Shown here: positions 40,115-48,730 of the stretch, in pieces
Position numbering within the stretch: position 1 is the first letter of the stretch
How the letters are laid out: each line of letters begins with the position of its first letter
Source of the DNA: Endomicrobium sp.
GTDB lineage: Bacteria; Elusimicrobiota; Endomicrobiia; Endomicrobiales; Endomicrobiaceae
Direction of reading: 5' to 3'
Assembly (NCBI GenBank): GCA_031260705.1
Contig: JAISLA010000001.1
Location: 62,001-126,000, forward strand
Length of the DNA: 64,000 nt
Made by a program: the position numbers and the translations under genes
Notes under the pieces: model-generated
What the model saw: the letters and a program-made list of their open reading frames with translations, nothing else
The model's database searches: none
Told to the model about the DNA's origin: nothing

Positions 40115-40879
40115 ATGATCCATAAAACGGCAGTAATTGATAAAACCGCAATTATAGAAAACGACGTTATAATCGGCGCTTATGCCGTAATAGGGAAAGA
40201 TGTTACAATTAAGTCTGGAACTACGATAGGCTCAAACGTTTATATAGAATATGCCGAAATTGGCAGAAACTGTAAAATTTATAATTCTGCTTCAATCGGA
40301 ACTCCTCCTCAGGATTTAAGTTATGATAATGAACTTTCAAAAGTTTATGTCGGCGATGGCACTACGGCGCGGGAATTTGTGACTTTTAACAGAGGCACGA
40401 AAAAAACTGCTAAAACGGTGATTGGCAGAAATTGTTATTTTATGGTGTCATCGCATATAGCCCATGATTGCCGCATTGGTGACAATGTTATTATGGCGAA
40501 TTATTCTGCTGTGGGCGGGCATGTTGAAATAGGTGACGATGCTTTTATAAGCGCGCATGCCGGAATTCACCAGTTTACGAAAATTGGAAAAGGTACGATG
40601 ACCAGCTTGGGGACCACCGTTACTATGGATATAATTCCCTACGCTTTATGCGCAGGGTACAGGGCGGCGCTTAACGGTCTGAATCTGGTTGGCATGAGAA
40701 GAAAGGAAATAGCTCCTGAAGAAATCGATGCTGTTAAGGGCGCGTACCGTACGCTCTTTATGTCAAAAATTTTGCTCAAAGATGCTTTGGCGGAAATAGA
40801 ACAGAGCGCGTCCGTTTGCGTGCGGGAAATAGTTGAATTTATAAAGAATTCCAAAAGAGGAATAGCAAGACCAGTATGA
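40115..40879 (+). CDS. lpxA: LpxA paralogue, copy 2
   Basis: A second acyl-[ACP]--UDP-sugar acyltransferase of 254 residues. It keeps VGDGTTAREFVTFNRGT, SHIAHDC with the catalytic His117, and GIHQFTKIG, with the C-terminal NSKRGIARP, so it looks active. Compared with copy 1 it differs around the acceptor region (GTMTSLGTTVTMDIIPYALCAG versus SAMIGAGSMINMDIVPYVTAQG). I place the start at the ATG after a G-rich run; an upstream TTG gives an odd N-terminus. Being beside lpxI, an aminotransferase and a dehydrogenase, it may act on a 3-amino UDP-sugar or use a different chain length. Confidence 0.88.
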   Translation: MIHKTAVIDKTAIIENDVIIGAYAVIGKDVTIKSGTTIGSNVYIEYAEIGRNCKIYNSASIGTPPQDLSYDNELSKVYVGDGTTAREFVTFNRGTKKTAKTVIGRNCYFMVSSHIAHDCRIGDNVIMANYSAVGGHVEIGDDAFISAHAGIHQFTKIGKGTMTSLGTTVTMDIIPYALCAGYRAALNGLNLVGMRRKEIAPEEIDAVKGAYRTLFMSKILLKDALAEIEQSASVCVREIVEFIKNSKRGIARPV

Positions 40880-40950
40880 GTGCTGTCCGGGTTTATTACT
40901 GCTGTTTGCGGTTGTAATGAGATAAGATGGGGATAGAGAAAAGGTTTGTT

Positions 40951-41751
40951 ATGGAAAATATAGGGCTTATAGCGGGAAATGACAGATTTCCTTTTCTGGT
41001 AGCAGAAGAGATAAAAAGAAGTGGTGGCAGGGTTATCTGCATTGCTTTAAAGGAAGAAGCGGATGCAAGACTGGAAAAAGTATGTGATAAAACGTATTGG
41101 TTTTCTATATGGAAATTTCAGAAAATCATAGATGCTTTGAAAAGTGAAAATGTGGAAACTATTATAATGGCGGGGCAGATAAAGCACATTAGAATTTATT
41201 CGGCAATAAATATGGACGGTCGCGCGGTTAAAATAATGGACAGTTTAATCAGTAAAAAAGCAGATACGATTTTAAAAGCGGTAGCCGCTGAGTTTGAGAA
41301 AGACGGAATACATCTTATCCCGTCTCACGCTTATTTAAAACATCTGCTTGCCGAAAAAGGTTTAATATCGGGGAAAAAACTTTCTTCAGACGAAAATAAA
41401 GACGTCGAGTTCGGATACAAAATAGCGAAAGGGATAGCGGGTTTTGATATAGGACAGACTGTCGTCGTAAAAGACAAATCTGTTCTTGCCGTCGAATCGG
41501 TTGAAGGTACGGACGAATGTATCAAGCGCGCGTATAAACTCGGCGGAGAAAATTCTATAGCTGTTAAAGTTGCAAAGCCTAATCAAGATTTCAGATTTGA
41601 TGTTCCCGTTATAGGCGTTGACACCGTTGATATTCTGAAAGAAAATAAAGTGCGGGCGATGGCGGTTGAATCCGGCGCCACTTTAATATTAGATAAAGAC
41701 GAAGTTATAGAGAAAGCAGAAAAAGCGGGAGTTACTATACTGGCGGTTTGA
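40951..41751 (+). CDS. lpxI: UDP-2,3-diacylglucosamine pyrophosphatase LpxI
   Basis: Hydrolyses UDP-2,3-diacylglucosamine to lipid X and UMP; it replaces LpxH in many non-gamma Gram-negatives. 266 residues from 40951, where an aaagg site and the family start MENIGLIAGNDRFPFLVAEEIKRSG agree; ATG 40927 would add eight residues. N-terminal Rossmann-like domain, then the DUF1009 C-terminal domain with FDIGQTVVVKDKSVLAVESVEGTDECIKRA (about 163-192) and KPNQDFRFDVPVIGVDTV. No lpxH is seen in the window. Confidence 0.92.
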   Translation: MENIGLIAGNDRFPFLVAEEIKRSGGRVICIALKEEADARLEKVCDKTYWFSIWKFQKIIDALKSENVETIIMAGQIKHIRIYSAINMDGRAVKIMDSLISKKADTILKAVAAEFEKDGIHLIPSHAYLKHLLAEKGLISGKKLSSDENKDVEFGYKIAKGIAGFDIGQTVVVKDKSVLAVESVEGTDECIKRAYKLGGENSIAVKVAKPNQDFRFDVPVIGVDTVDILKENKVRAMAVESGATLILDKDEVIEKAEKAGVTILAV

Positions 41752-41845
41752 ACGTTTATATGCTTGCAGACGCTGTAGAAATATGCTGACGTTGTACTGT
41801 TAAAGTGTGCTGTGTTAAAATCGGATTTGTAAAAGGGGAAAGCAG

Positions 41846-42940
41846 ATGATAAACATGGCGCGCCCCGTTATCGGAAAAAAAGAAAGGCAACTGATTAAGG
41901 AAGTTTTGGATTCAAGAATTCTTGCAAGCGGCAAATATGTTACTTGGTTCGAACAGTCTTTTGCACGGTACTGTGGCGTAAAATTCGGGATTGCAAATGT
42001 AAATGGAACGGCGTCGCTTCATACAGCTCTCCTAATGTGCGGAGTTAAACCGGGAGATAAAGTTGTTACGACGCCTTTTTCATTTATAGCAACTTCAAAT
42101 TCAATTCTTTTTTGCGGTGCAAAACCTGTTTTTACGGATATTGACCCGAAAACTTTTAATATAGATCCTGTCGAACTTGAGAAAACGTTAAGAACAGAAA
42201 AAAATATCAAAGCTGTTTTGACGGTTCATCTCTACGGACTTCCGTGCGATATGAATGCAATTCTCAGACTTAGGGATAAATACAAATTCAAACTTATTGA
42301 AGATTCCTGTCAGGCGCACGGTGCCGAATTCAGAAATAAAAAAGTGGGTTCTTTCGGCAATGCGTCGGCTTTCTCTTTTTATGCGACAAAAAATATGATG
42401 ACCGGCGAAGGCGGAATTATTCTTACGAATGATATAAAAGCTGCCGAATACGGGAGACAGCTTATAAATCACGGCAGAGACGGACATTCGATGCACGCTG
42501 TTCTGGGATATAATTACAGACTTACGAATCTTGCGGCGGCAATAGGCATAGCTCAGCTTGACCAGCTTGAAAACAGGATCGCAAAAAGGATTGCAAATGC
42601 CCGAAAATATAGTGAAGCTTTTAAAGATTTGAGTTTCCTGCAGACGCCTTACGTTCCGGAAAACTGCAGACACGTTTTTCATCAGTACACAATAAGAATT
42701 TCCGTTTCCGAAAGAAAAAAATTTATCGGATATCTGGCGGATAACGGCATAGAAAGCGGAATTTATTATGATACTGTATTGTATAAACAGCCGTTTTATA
42801 AGCGGTTCGGATATGAGGACAGATTGTGCAGAGAAGCGGAAAAAGCCGCAGATGAAGTGCTGTCGCTTCCGGTTCATCCGTCTCTTTCAAAAGCAGATGC
42901 GGATAAGATAATAAAAGTAATAAAAGGTTATGAAAAGTGA
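41846..42940 (+). CDS. DegT/DnrJ/EryC1 aminotransferase, GnnB-like by context
   Basis: A PLP-dependent sugar aminotransferase of 364 residues. Seen: NVNGTASLHTALLMCGVKPGDKVVTTPFSFIATSNSILF, the Asp-rich EDSCQAHGAEF, the PLP lysine in SFYATKNMMTGEGG (about 182-195), and NYRLTNLAAAIGIAQL. Family members aminate keto-sugars bound to nucleotides. With the neighbouring Gfo/Idh dehydrogenase and lpx genes it matches GnnB, which makes UDP-GlcNAc3N from the 3-keto sugar. An alternative is a WbpE-like role in diacetamido-uronic acid synthesis. The ribosome site is aaaggggaaag. Confidence 0.82.
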   Translation: MINMARPVIGKKERQLIKEVLDSRILASGKYVTWFEQSFARYCGVKFGIANVNGTASLHTALLMCGVKPGDKVVTTPFSFIATSNSILFCGAKPVFTDIDPKTFNIDPVELEKTLRTEKNIKAVLTVHLYGLPCDMNAILRLRDKYKFKLIEDSCQAHGAEFRNKKVGSFGNASAFSFYATKNMMTGEGGIILTNDIKAAEYGRQLINHGRDGHSMHAVLGYNYRLTNLAAAIGIAQLDQLENRIAKRIANARKYSEAFKDLSFLQTPYVPENCRHVFHQYTIRISVSERKKFIGYLADNGIESGIYYDTVLYKQPFYKRFGYEDRLCREAEKAADEVLSLPVHPSLSKADADKIIKVIKGYEK

Positions 42941-43872
42941 GCGTAAAGACCGCCGTAATCGGAGTGGGATCTTTAGGACAACATCATGCGAGAATTTTAG
43001 GTCGGCATCCTAATTCTAAACTTGAGTTTGTCGTTGATACAGATGAAAAAAGAGCCGAAAAAATTGCAAAAGCAAATAAGACGGATCATTTAACTGAATT
43101 CGGCACGCTTATAGGGAAAATTGACGCGGCAGTAATTGCGGTTCCGACGCCGTATCATTATCTGGTGGCAAAACCGCTTTTGCAAAACGGCATACATTGT
43201 CTTGTCGAAAAACCTTTTACTCTAAATGTTGAAGAAGCTGAAGAACTTATAGAAACGGCTAAAACCGGAAATTTGGTTTTACAGGTAGGACACGTCGAGA
43301 GATTTAATCCTGCGGTTATTGCCGCGTCGCCGTTTATAAATAATCCGAAGTTTATTGAAGTCAGCAGACTCGGTCCTTATGACCCTAGAACCAATTATAT
43401 CGGCGTAGTGTTGGATTTGATGATACATGATTTGGATATTTTATTTTTTCTTGTAAAAGATAAGGTTGTTTCTTTTGAAGCGCATGGGGCAAAAATCCTT
43501 TCGGACTCTGAAGATATTGCAAAGGTCAGGTTAAAATATTTAAACGGATGCATGGCAGACGTGTCTGCAAGCAGGGTTTCAACGGACAAGTACAGAAGAA
43601 TAAGAATTTTTCAGCCGGACAGTTATGTTTCTCTAGATTATGCGGGAAAAAGCCTCAAGGTTTATAAGAAGAAAGAGGGAAAAAAAAAGATAGCTTCTCT
43701 TTTTGACATAGACGTTAAAAAACCTGAACTGCCAACGGATGAACCGCTTTTTTACGAACTTGATAATTTTCTCAGCAACGTTATTAAAGGGAAAAAACCC
43801 GCTGTTTCAGGCGAGCAGGGGAGAGATGCCGTCGAATTGGCGCTGAACATTCTGAAAAACATGGTGTTTTGA
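42937..43872 (+). CDS. Gfo/Idh/MocA dehydrogenase, GnnA-like by context
   Basis: NAD(P)-dependent sugar dehydrogenase of 311 residues. The Rossmann start VKTAVIGVGSLGQHHARIL, the CLVEKPFTLN motif with the catalytic-dyad Lys (about 87-96), VGHVERFNPA and the LDLMIHDLDI histidine (about 160-169) are present. GnnA oxidises C3 of UDP-GlcNAc so that GnnB can aminate it. The GTG start overlaps the stop of the aminotransferase (GTGA), which ties the two in one step. WlbA-like UDP-sugar oxidases are close relatives, so substrate is inferred from the lpx context. Confidence 0.82.
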   Translation: MSVKTAVIGVGSLGQHHARILGRHPNSKLEFVVDTDEKRAEKIAKANKTDHLTEFGTLIGKIDAAVIAVPTPYHYLVAKPLLQNGIHCLVEKPFTLNVEEAEELIETAKTGNLVLQVGHVERFNPAVIAASPFINNPKFIEVSRLGPYDPRTNYIGVVLDLMIHDLDILFFLVKDKVVSFEAHGAKILSDSEDIAKVRLKYLNGCMADVSASRVSTDKYRRIRIFQPDSYVSLDYAGKSLKVYKKKEGKKKIASLFDIDVKKPELPTDEPLFYELDNFLSNVIKGKKPAVSGEQGRDAVELALNILKNMVF

Positions 43873-43965
43873 CAAAAAGCGTAGGAATAAGAATTAAATT
43901 CGGCTGAAATGCGGGCTTTGGCGCCGCTGCTCTGACCAGATCGCTAAGCGTTTTATAAGGTAAAA

Positions 43966-45048
43966 ATGGCGAATGATAAAATCTTCATTTCTGCCGGGGA
44001 TCTTTCCGGTGAAATACATGCTTCAAATCTCGTAAAAGAGATAAAAAACATCAATCCTTTATGCCGTATTTCCGCTGTAGGCGGCGACAATTTAAAATCT
44101 GTTGCCGACAAATTTCTTGAAGATATAGTAAGTATAAATGCTTTCGGCTTTCTGCCTCTAAAGCAGATTTTCTATTTAAAGAAAGTCTTAAAAAAACTTG
44201 AAAGTTATTTTATTAAAGAACGTCCCGATAAAGCCGTGCTTGTAGATTATTACGGATTTCATATATTTGTTGCAAGGCTTGCAAAAAAATTAAATATTCC
44301 AGTTTACTATTATATAAGTCCGCAGGTCTGGGCGTCACGCGGCGGAAGAATAAAAAAACTTGCCGAAACAGTCAGAAAAATGCTTGTAATTTTTCCGTTT
44401 GAAGAAAAACTGTATAGAAATAGCGGTGTTGATGCCGTTTTTGTCGGAAATCCTTTAATAGACAGAGTTCCGGAGAAAAGGAGTTTTAAAGTATCAAATC
44501 AGCCCGTCATAGGTTTATTTCCCGGAAGCCGCAGAAGCGTAGTCAGTCGTCATATACCGGTGATCCTTGAAACTGCCAGAATACTTAAAGAAGAAATGAA
44601 CACAAAATTTGTAATGTTTAGCGTCTTCGGCAGTACTGTCTTTGATTTGCCTGAATACATTGAGCTTGAAACTTCTGGAGATTTTGAAAAAAGGAAATCT
44701 GTAGATTTTGCGATTTGTCCGTCGGGAACCGTAAGTCTTGAAAACGCTTTAATGGGAATTCCAATGGTCGTGATGTATAAACTGTCTTATTTTAACTATT
44801 TTTTTATGAAAGCAATTATAAAGATAAAATACGCGGCTATAGTAAATATTTTGGCCGGCAGAAGTATTGTGCCGGAATTTATACAATTTGATGCGAAACC
44901 GCAGAAAATCGCATCGTCGGTATTGGAACAGCTGAAAGTGCAAAATTATATGCCGAAAGTTGAGAAACTGCTTGCTTTCAGAAAGATGCTTGGAACGCCG
45001 GGCGTAAGCAGAAGAGTAGCCGAAATTATTTTAGAAAACCGGCAGTAA
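43966..45048 (+). CDS. lpxB: Lipid-A-disaccharide synthase
   Basis: A GT19 inverting glycosyltransferase that joins lipid X and UDP-2,3-diacylglucosamine to lipid A disaccharide 1-phosphate on the inner membrane. 360 residues. Visible family text: FISAGDLSGEIHASNLVKEI with the first Gly/Ser loop, VDYYGFHIFVARLAKK, PVYYYISPQVWASRGGRI, VGNPLIDRV, GLFPGSRRSVV and the donor-site ICPSGTVSLENALMGIPMVVMYK. It ends the lpx block after a 93-base gap. lpxK and waaA are not in the window. Confidence 0.94.
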   Translation: MANDKIFISAGDLSGEIHASNLVKEIKNINPLCRISAVGGDNLKSVADKFLEDIVSINAFGFLPLKQIFYLKKVLKKLESYFIKERPDKAVLVDYYGFHIFVARLAKKLNIPVYYYISPQVWASRGGRIKKLAETVRKMLVIFPFEEKLYRNSGVDAVFVGNPLIDRVPEKRSFKVSNQPVIGLFPGSRRSVVSRHIPVILETARILKEEMNTKFVMFSVFGSTVFDLPEYIELETSGDFEKRKSVDFAICPSGTVSLENALMGIPMVVMYKLSYFNYFFMKAIIKIKYAAIVNILAGRSIVPEFIQFDAKPQKIASSVLEQLKVQNYMPKVEKLLAFRKMLGTPGVSRRVAEIILENRQ

Positions 45049-45229
45049 ACGAAGAATCGGTTTCATAAAAGAAGAACAATAGCGCTGTGGGAAGAACTGC
45101 GTCACTTTTTAAGCAAGTCCGCTTTATATGATAAAAGTAAATACGGAGCCACTGAAAAACTACACTGCTTTTTAAGTTTTAGGCAGGTTTTAATTGATGA
45201 AATAAGATTCTGATAAAAATAAAAGGTTT

Positions 45230-45421
45230 TTATATTACTTTTTTTACTTTGTTCGATTTAATGCAGGATGTGCAGACATACTTACGGGTTTTTATGCCGT
45301 TGAGCAGAATATTCAAACTCTGAAGATTAGGTCTGAAAAGTCTTTTTGAAACTTTATTTGAATGACTTACTGTATTTCCTGATCTCGAACCTTTGCCGCA
45401 AATTGCGCATTTGTAAGACAT
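45230..45421 (-). CDS. rpmB: 50S ribosomal protein L28
   Basis: A 63-residue large-subunit protein of the zinc-binding L28 type, with CAICGK at 5-10 and [10 protein letters not shown] near the end providing two CxxC pairs. [16 protein letters not shown] is the expected RNA-binding core. It is a single gene on the minus strand with its own near-perfect promoter (45457-45485) and an excellent ggaggtgt ribosome site, and it faces recG in divergent orientation. Confidence 0.96.
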   Translation of the reverse strand: MSYKCAICGKGSRSGNTVSHSNKVSKRLFRPNLQSLNILLNGIKTRKYVCTSCIKSNKVKKVI

Positions 45422-45456
45422 TTTTTACACACCTCCGATAATTCTGATATTTTGGA

Positions 45457-45485
45457 ATTATACATTATCGGCTGTTTATAGTCAA
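45457..45485 (-). promoter_or_regulatory. Strong sigma-70 promoter of rpmB
   Basis: Read on the minus strand: TTGACT (complement of 45480-45485), a 17-base spacer, TATAAT (complement of 45457-45462). It differs from the consensus by one base. A 7-base inverted repeat (cgataat at 45436-45442, attatcg at 45464-45470) spans the -10 box and the start of the transcript. Confidence 0.75.
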
Positions 45486-45557
45486 ATTTGCTTTGTTAAA
45501 GCTGTTGCCGGCATAGACAGAACGATGGCTGATTTTATATAATATTTGCCTATCTCT

Positions 45558-47660
45558 ATGTTGAATTTAGACAGCAAAATACAATATTTAAGAGGAATCG
45601 GACCCGGCCGCTCGCAAATCTTTGCGAAACTCGGTATAATAACCGTCGGCGATATGTTAACTTTTTTTCCTGTTTGGTATCAGGACAGAACAAAGATCAT
45701 TTCTATAAGAGACGCCTGTGAACAGCCGCAAAGCTGTATATTCGGTAAAATAGGAAAAACCTATAACAGGCAGCTTTCAAGAGGACTATGTCTTTTGTAT
45801 ATAGAAATATTTGACGGTATTTCTATGGGCTACGCCCGTTTTTTTAGAAAGAAAAACACGTATTCCGGTGCGGACATTTTTGCTTCCCTAAAAAAAGCTT
45901 TTGAACCGGGAACTTTTGCTTATGTTTACGGCAGTACAAAAACGGAAGACGGCAGCAGATTTATAGATGTAGATGACTATGAAACTGTCAAAAATGAGAA
46001 AGACAAACCTTTATTGTTTAATAGAATTATGCCTGTATATCCTTCAACAGAGGGATTGAAGCAAAGATTTATAAGAGAAACGGTTAAAAGCGTTTTGGAC
46101 TCGGTTTGCGGATTATATCCCGACGTCTCGGATTTAATACCGGATTTTGACGGTATCCCCAAATTGAAATCCTCGTTTGCGATTCAAAAGATTCATTATC
46201 CCGCCGCTTTGGAAGAAGCCGAAAGTGCGAGGAGAGCTTTTGCTTTGCAGGAATTTTTTACTTTGGAGTTTGCCCTTTCGCTATCGCGCAGTAATATCAG
46301 AAAAAAATGTAAAACGCAGAGGTACGAAATACGAAAAACACTACTTACGGCTTTTAAAAACAATTTAAAATTTGAATTTACGAAAGATCAGAAAAAAGCA
46401 ATAAACGATATTTTTTCCGATATGCAAAGCCTATATCCCATGAACAGGATGCTTATGGGAGATGTGGGATGCGGAAAAACGGTCGTGGCGTTAAGCGCGG
46501 TTTTGCTCGCAGTGGAAAGCGGCTATCAGTCGATGATTGTTGCTCCGACTGAAATTTTAGCCGAACAGCATTATCTTACGGTGTCAAATATGCTTGCAGG
46601 TCTCAGTGTTAAAGTTGTTTTGGCAACTTCTTCCACATTAAAGAAAAAAAGTGAAAGAGAAAAAATGTCGGCGGGATTTGAAAACGGCGACATAAAAATT
46701 GCAGTCGGTACGCATTCGTTAATAGAAGACAAAATAAAATTTAAAAATTTGTCATTGATAATAATTGATGAGCAGCAAAAATTCGGAGTTATGCAGAAAT
46801 TTGCGTTGTCGGATAAGGCTTGTTCGCCTGACATTTTAATGATGACGGCAACACCTATTCCGAGGTCTCTTGCGCTGATTGCGTACGGCGAAATGGATAT
46901 GACTGCGATTAAGCAGCTGCCTCCCGGAAGAAGTCCCGTAAAAACTTATTTTTTGGACGAACAATCCGCTTATATAAATGCAATTAAGGAGCTTAAAAAT
47001 GAAAATCAGGCGTATATTGTATATCCTATTATAGACAAATCGGATAAACTTGCCTTAAAGTCTGCGGTGCAGGAATCGGAAAAACTGTCGCAGACGTGGT
47101 TTAGAGATTTTAAAGTTGGTCTGTTGCACGGGAGAATGAAACCGTCGGAAAAAAATAAAATAATGCGGGAATTTAAAAATAAAGAGTTTGATGTTCTGAT
47201 ATCTACGACTGTCGTCGGAGTGGGAATAGATGTTCCTGACGCTACGGTTATGATAATACAGCATGCCGAAAGGTTTGGACTGTCGGATCTCCATCAGCTC
47301 AGGGGAAGAATAGGCAGGGGATCTAAACAATCTTATGCGTATCTCATAGGGGATTTAAAAAATGAAACTGCCCACAAAAGACTTTTGGTTATGACTTCCA
47401 CGAACAATGGTTTTAAAATTGCTGAAGAAGATCTTAAGATGAGAGGTCACGGAGAATTGATGGGGACATTACAGCATGGTTTTCCTAAATTTAAGGCGGG
47501 CAATTTGATAAAAGACGCCGATATTATTGAATTTACAAGAAGTCTTGCCGCTAAAATTGCCGAAGAAGATCCCTGTCTTTCCAAAATGGAAAATGCAGCG
47601 TTAAAAAGACTGATATGCAGACTTTTTTCGGATAAAATAAAACTTATAAATATAGGTTAG
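45558..47660 (+). CDS. recG: ATP-dependent DNA helicase RecG
   Basis: Branch-migrating helicase for replication fork reversal and Holliday junction rescue. 700 residues from ATG 45558. The N-terminal wedge/OB region (LDSKIQYLRGIGPGRSQIFAKLGI) is followed by helicase motifs: MLMGDVGCGKTVVALSA (Walker A), IIDEQQKFGV (DEQQ), TATPIPRSLAL, VGVGIDVPDATVMII and QLRGRIGRGSKQSYAYL. All are intact. A TTG four codons earlier is a weak alternative start and no clear ribosome site exists. It may partly compensate for other lost recombination functions. Confidence 0.95.
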   Translation: MLNLDSKIQYLRGIGPGRSQIFAKLGIITVGDMLTFFPVWYQDRTKIISIRDACEQPQSCIFGKIGKTYNRQLSRGLCLLYIEIFDGISMGYARFFRKKNTYSGADIFASLKKAFEPGTFAYVYGSTKTEDGSRFIDVDDYETVKNEKDKPLLFNRIMPVYPSTEGLKQRFIRETVKSVLDSVCGLYPDVSDLIPDFDGIPKLKSSFAIQKIHYPAALEEAESARRAFALQEFFTLEFALSLSRSNIRKKCKTQRYEIRKTLLTAFKNNLKFEFTKDQKKAINDIFSDMQSLYPMNRMLMGDVGCGKTVVALSAVLLAVESGYQSMIVAPTEILAEQHYLTVSNMLAGLSVKVVLATSSTLKKKSEREKMSAGFENGDIKIAVGTHSLIEDKIKFKNLSLIIIDEQQKFGVMQKFALSDKACSPDILMMTATPIPRSLALIAYGEMDMTAIKQLPPGRSPVKTYFLDEQSAYINAIKELKNENQAYIVYPIIDKSDKLALKSAVQESEKLSQTWFRDFKVGLLHGRMKPSEKNKIMREFKNKEFDVLISTTVVGVGIDVPDATVMIIQHAERFGLSDLHQLRGRIGRGSKQSYAYLIGDLKNETAHKRLLVMTSTNNGFKIAEEDLKMRGHGELMGTLQHGFPKFKAGNLIKDADIIEFTRSLAAKIAEEDPCLSKMENAALKRLICRLFSDKIKLINIG

Positions 47661-48041
47661 AATAATCTGCTGCAGTTTGCCCGATAGGGTTTTGATATTA
47701 ATAGAAAAGAAAGAAGAAAGAAAAAAAATCTTCTGTCAGGGGATTAACTCTCTCAATTGGTCTCACAGTGCGCCGCTGCCAGCCGTGCAGATAAAAAAAG
47801 TTTTTGTTATAAAACTGTTTAATTATTTAAAAAGCATTGAAAATCTGCCTATTAATAAAAGACACAGTCTTTGAGCAAAAAAAGACTGGATGTTTCAGAG
47901 ATTTCGTCTCCTCAATATGACAAACAAGGAATTTTTCCGCCGCACTGTAAAAAACTTGGATAAAAAAGGTTTTTGTTTTAGTGCCGTTTAGCTGATATTG
48001 ACAAAGGGGCAGTCAATAATTTATAATCTAAAAGAGTTAGT
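47661..48041. other. Intergenic stretch after recG with a hairpin
   Basis: No recognisable gene; rsmD and coaD often stand here but I find no trace I would trust. A perfect 8-base stem, cagtcttt (47865-47872) with aaagactg (47881-47888), is a possible terminator or attenuator although no T run follows. A 65-codon ORF starting at a TTG (47677) has no support. Confidence 0.4.
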
Positions 48042-48506
48042 ATGAATAAATTAATTCTAAGTTTATCTGATTTTTTGAAAGCAGATGCCGTTGAAATAAA
48101 AGTATATAACTATAAAGGCGACATAGGATGTAAATCCGATATTTCTGTATCGTTTAAGGCTGTTAAAATACCTAATGATAAAATATATATAAGCGGGAAA
48201 ATCAAGGGTTCGCTCTATCTTGAATGCTCTTGCTGTCTTTCTGTTTACAAACATCCTGTGGAAATCGCTATAAATGTTTGTATGAATATTCTAAACGGAC
48301 AGATTAATATTGGGGAGGAAGTGCGCCAGTTGCTGTTGCTTGAAATGCCGATGAAGCCGTTGTGCAGCAGGAACTGTGATATATTTAAAATTTGCGGTGA
48401 ACATAATAAAAAGGACGCTTTCTGTTATTATGATGATGACACTAATACCGGACTTATAAGAGAAAGATTGAAAGAATTGTTAAATAAAGACGTCAGGAGG
48501 AAGTGA
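48042..48506 (+). CDS. DUF177 protein (YceD family)
   Basis: 154 residues of the YceD/DUF177 family, a small protein nearly always encoded just before rpmF and thought to act in rRNA or ribosome maturation. The family pattern is present: LYLECSCCLSVYKHPVEIAI (CxxC), then RQLLLLEMPMKPLCSRNCDIFKICGEH with its Cys pairs, which end the domain. rpmF starts three bases later. The unusual tail NKDVRRK is simply basic. Confidence 0.88.
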   Translation: MNKLILSLSDFLKADAVEIKVYNYKGDIGCKSDISVSFKAVKIPNDKIYISGKIKGSLYLECSCCLSVYKHPVEIAINVCMNILNGQINIGEEVRQLLLLEMPMKPLCSRNCDIFKICGEHNKKDAFCYYDDDTNTGLIRERLKELLNKDVRRK

Positions 48507-48508
48507 AA

Positions 48509-48730
48509 ATGCCAAATCCGAAAAGAAAACATACCCCTCATCGCAGGGATTGCAGGAGATCGGCAAACTCAAAGCTTGACGCACCGAATTCAGGCAAATG
48601 TTCAAATTGTGGTGCGGCAAAACTGCCGCATAAAGTGTGTCCAGAATGCGGATTTTATAATGACAAGCTTATTGTGCTTAAAAAGGCAAAAAAATCTGCC
48701 GAGGGTACAGCAAAGGTTGATAGACAATGA
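48509..48730 (+). CDS. rpmF: 50S ribosomal protein L32
   Basis: 73 residues. MPNPKRKHTPHRRDCRRS is the canonical start (MAVPKRK-like), and the zinc ribbon CSNCGAAKLPHKVCPECGFYND contains two CxxC pairs. Start at 48509 is supported by a strong aggaggaagtg site and by the family N-terminus; the GTG two codons earlier is less likely. The stop overlaps the plsX start (ATGA), the standard rpmF-plsX coupling. Confidence 0.95.
   Translation: MPNPKRKHTPHRRDCRRSANSKLDAPNSGKCSNCGAAKLPHKVCPECGFYNDKLIVLKKAKKSAEGTAKVDRQ

Noticed and set aside
47677-47874. 65-codon ORF after recG
   Set aside because: TTG start without a ribosome site, no motif, and the surrounding stretch looks like debris.
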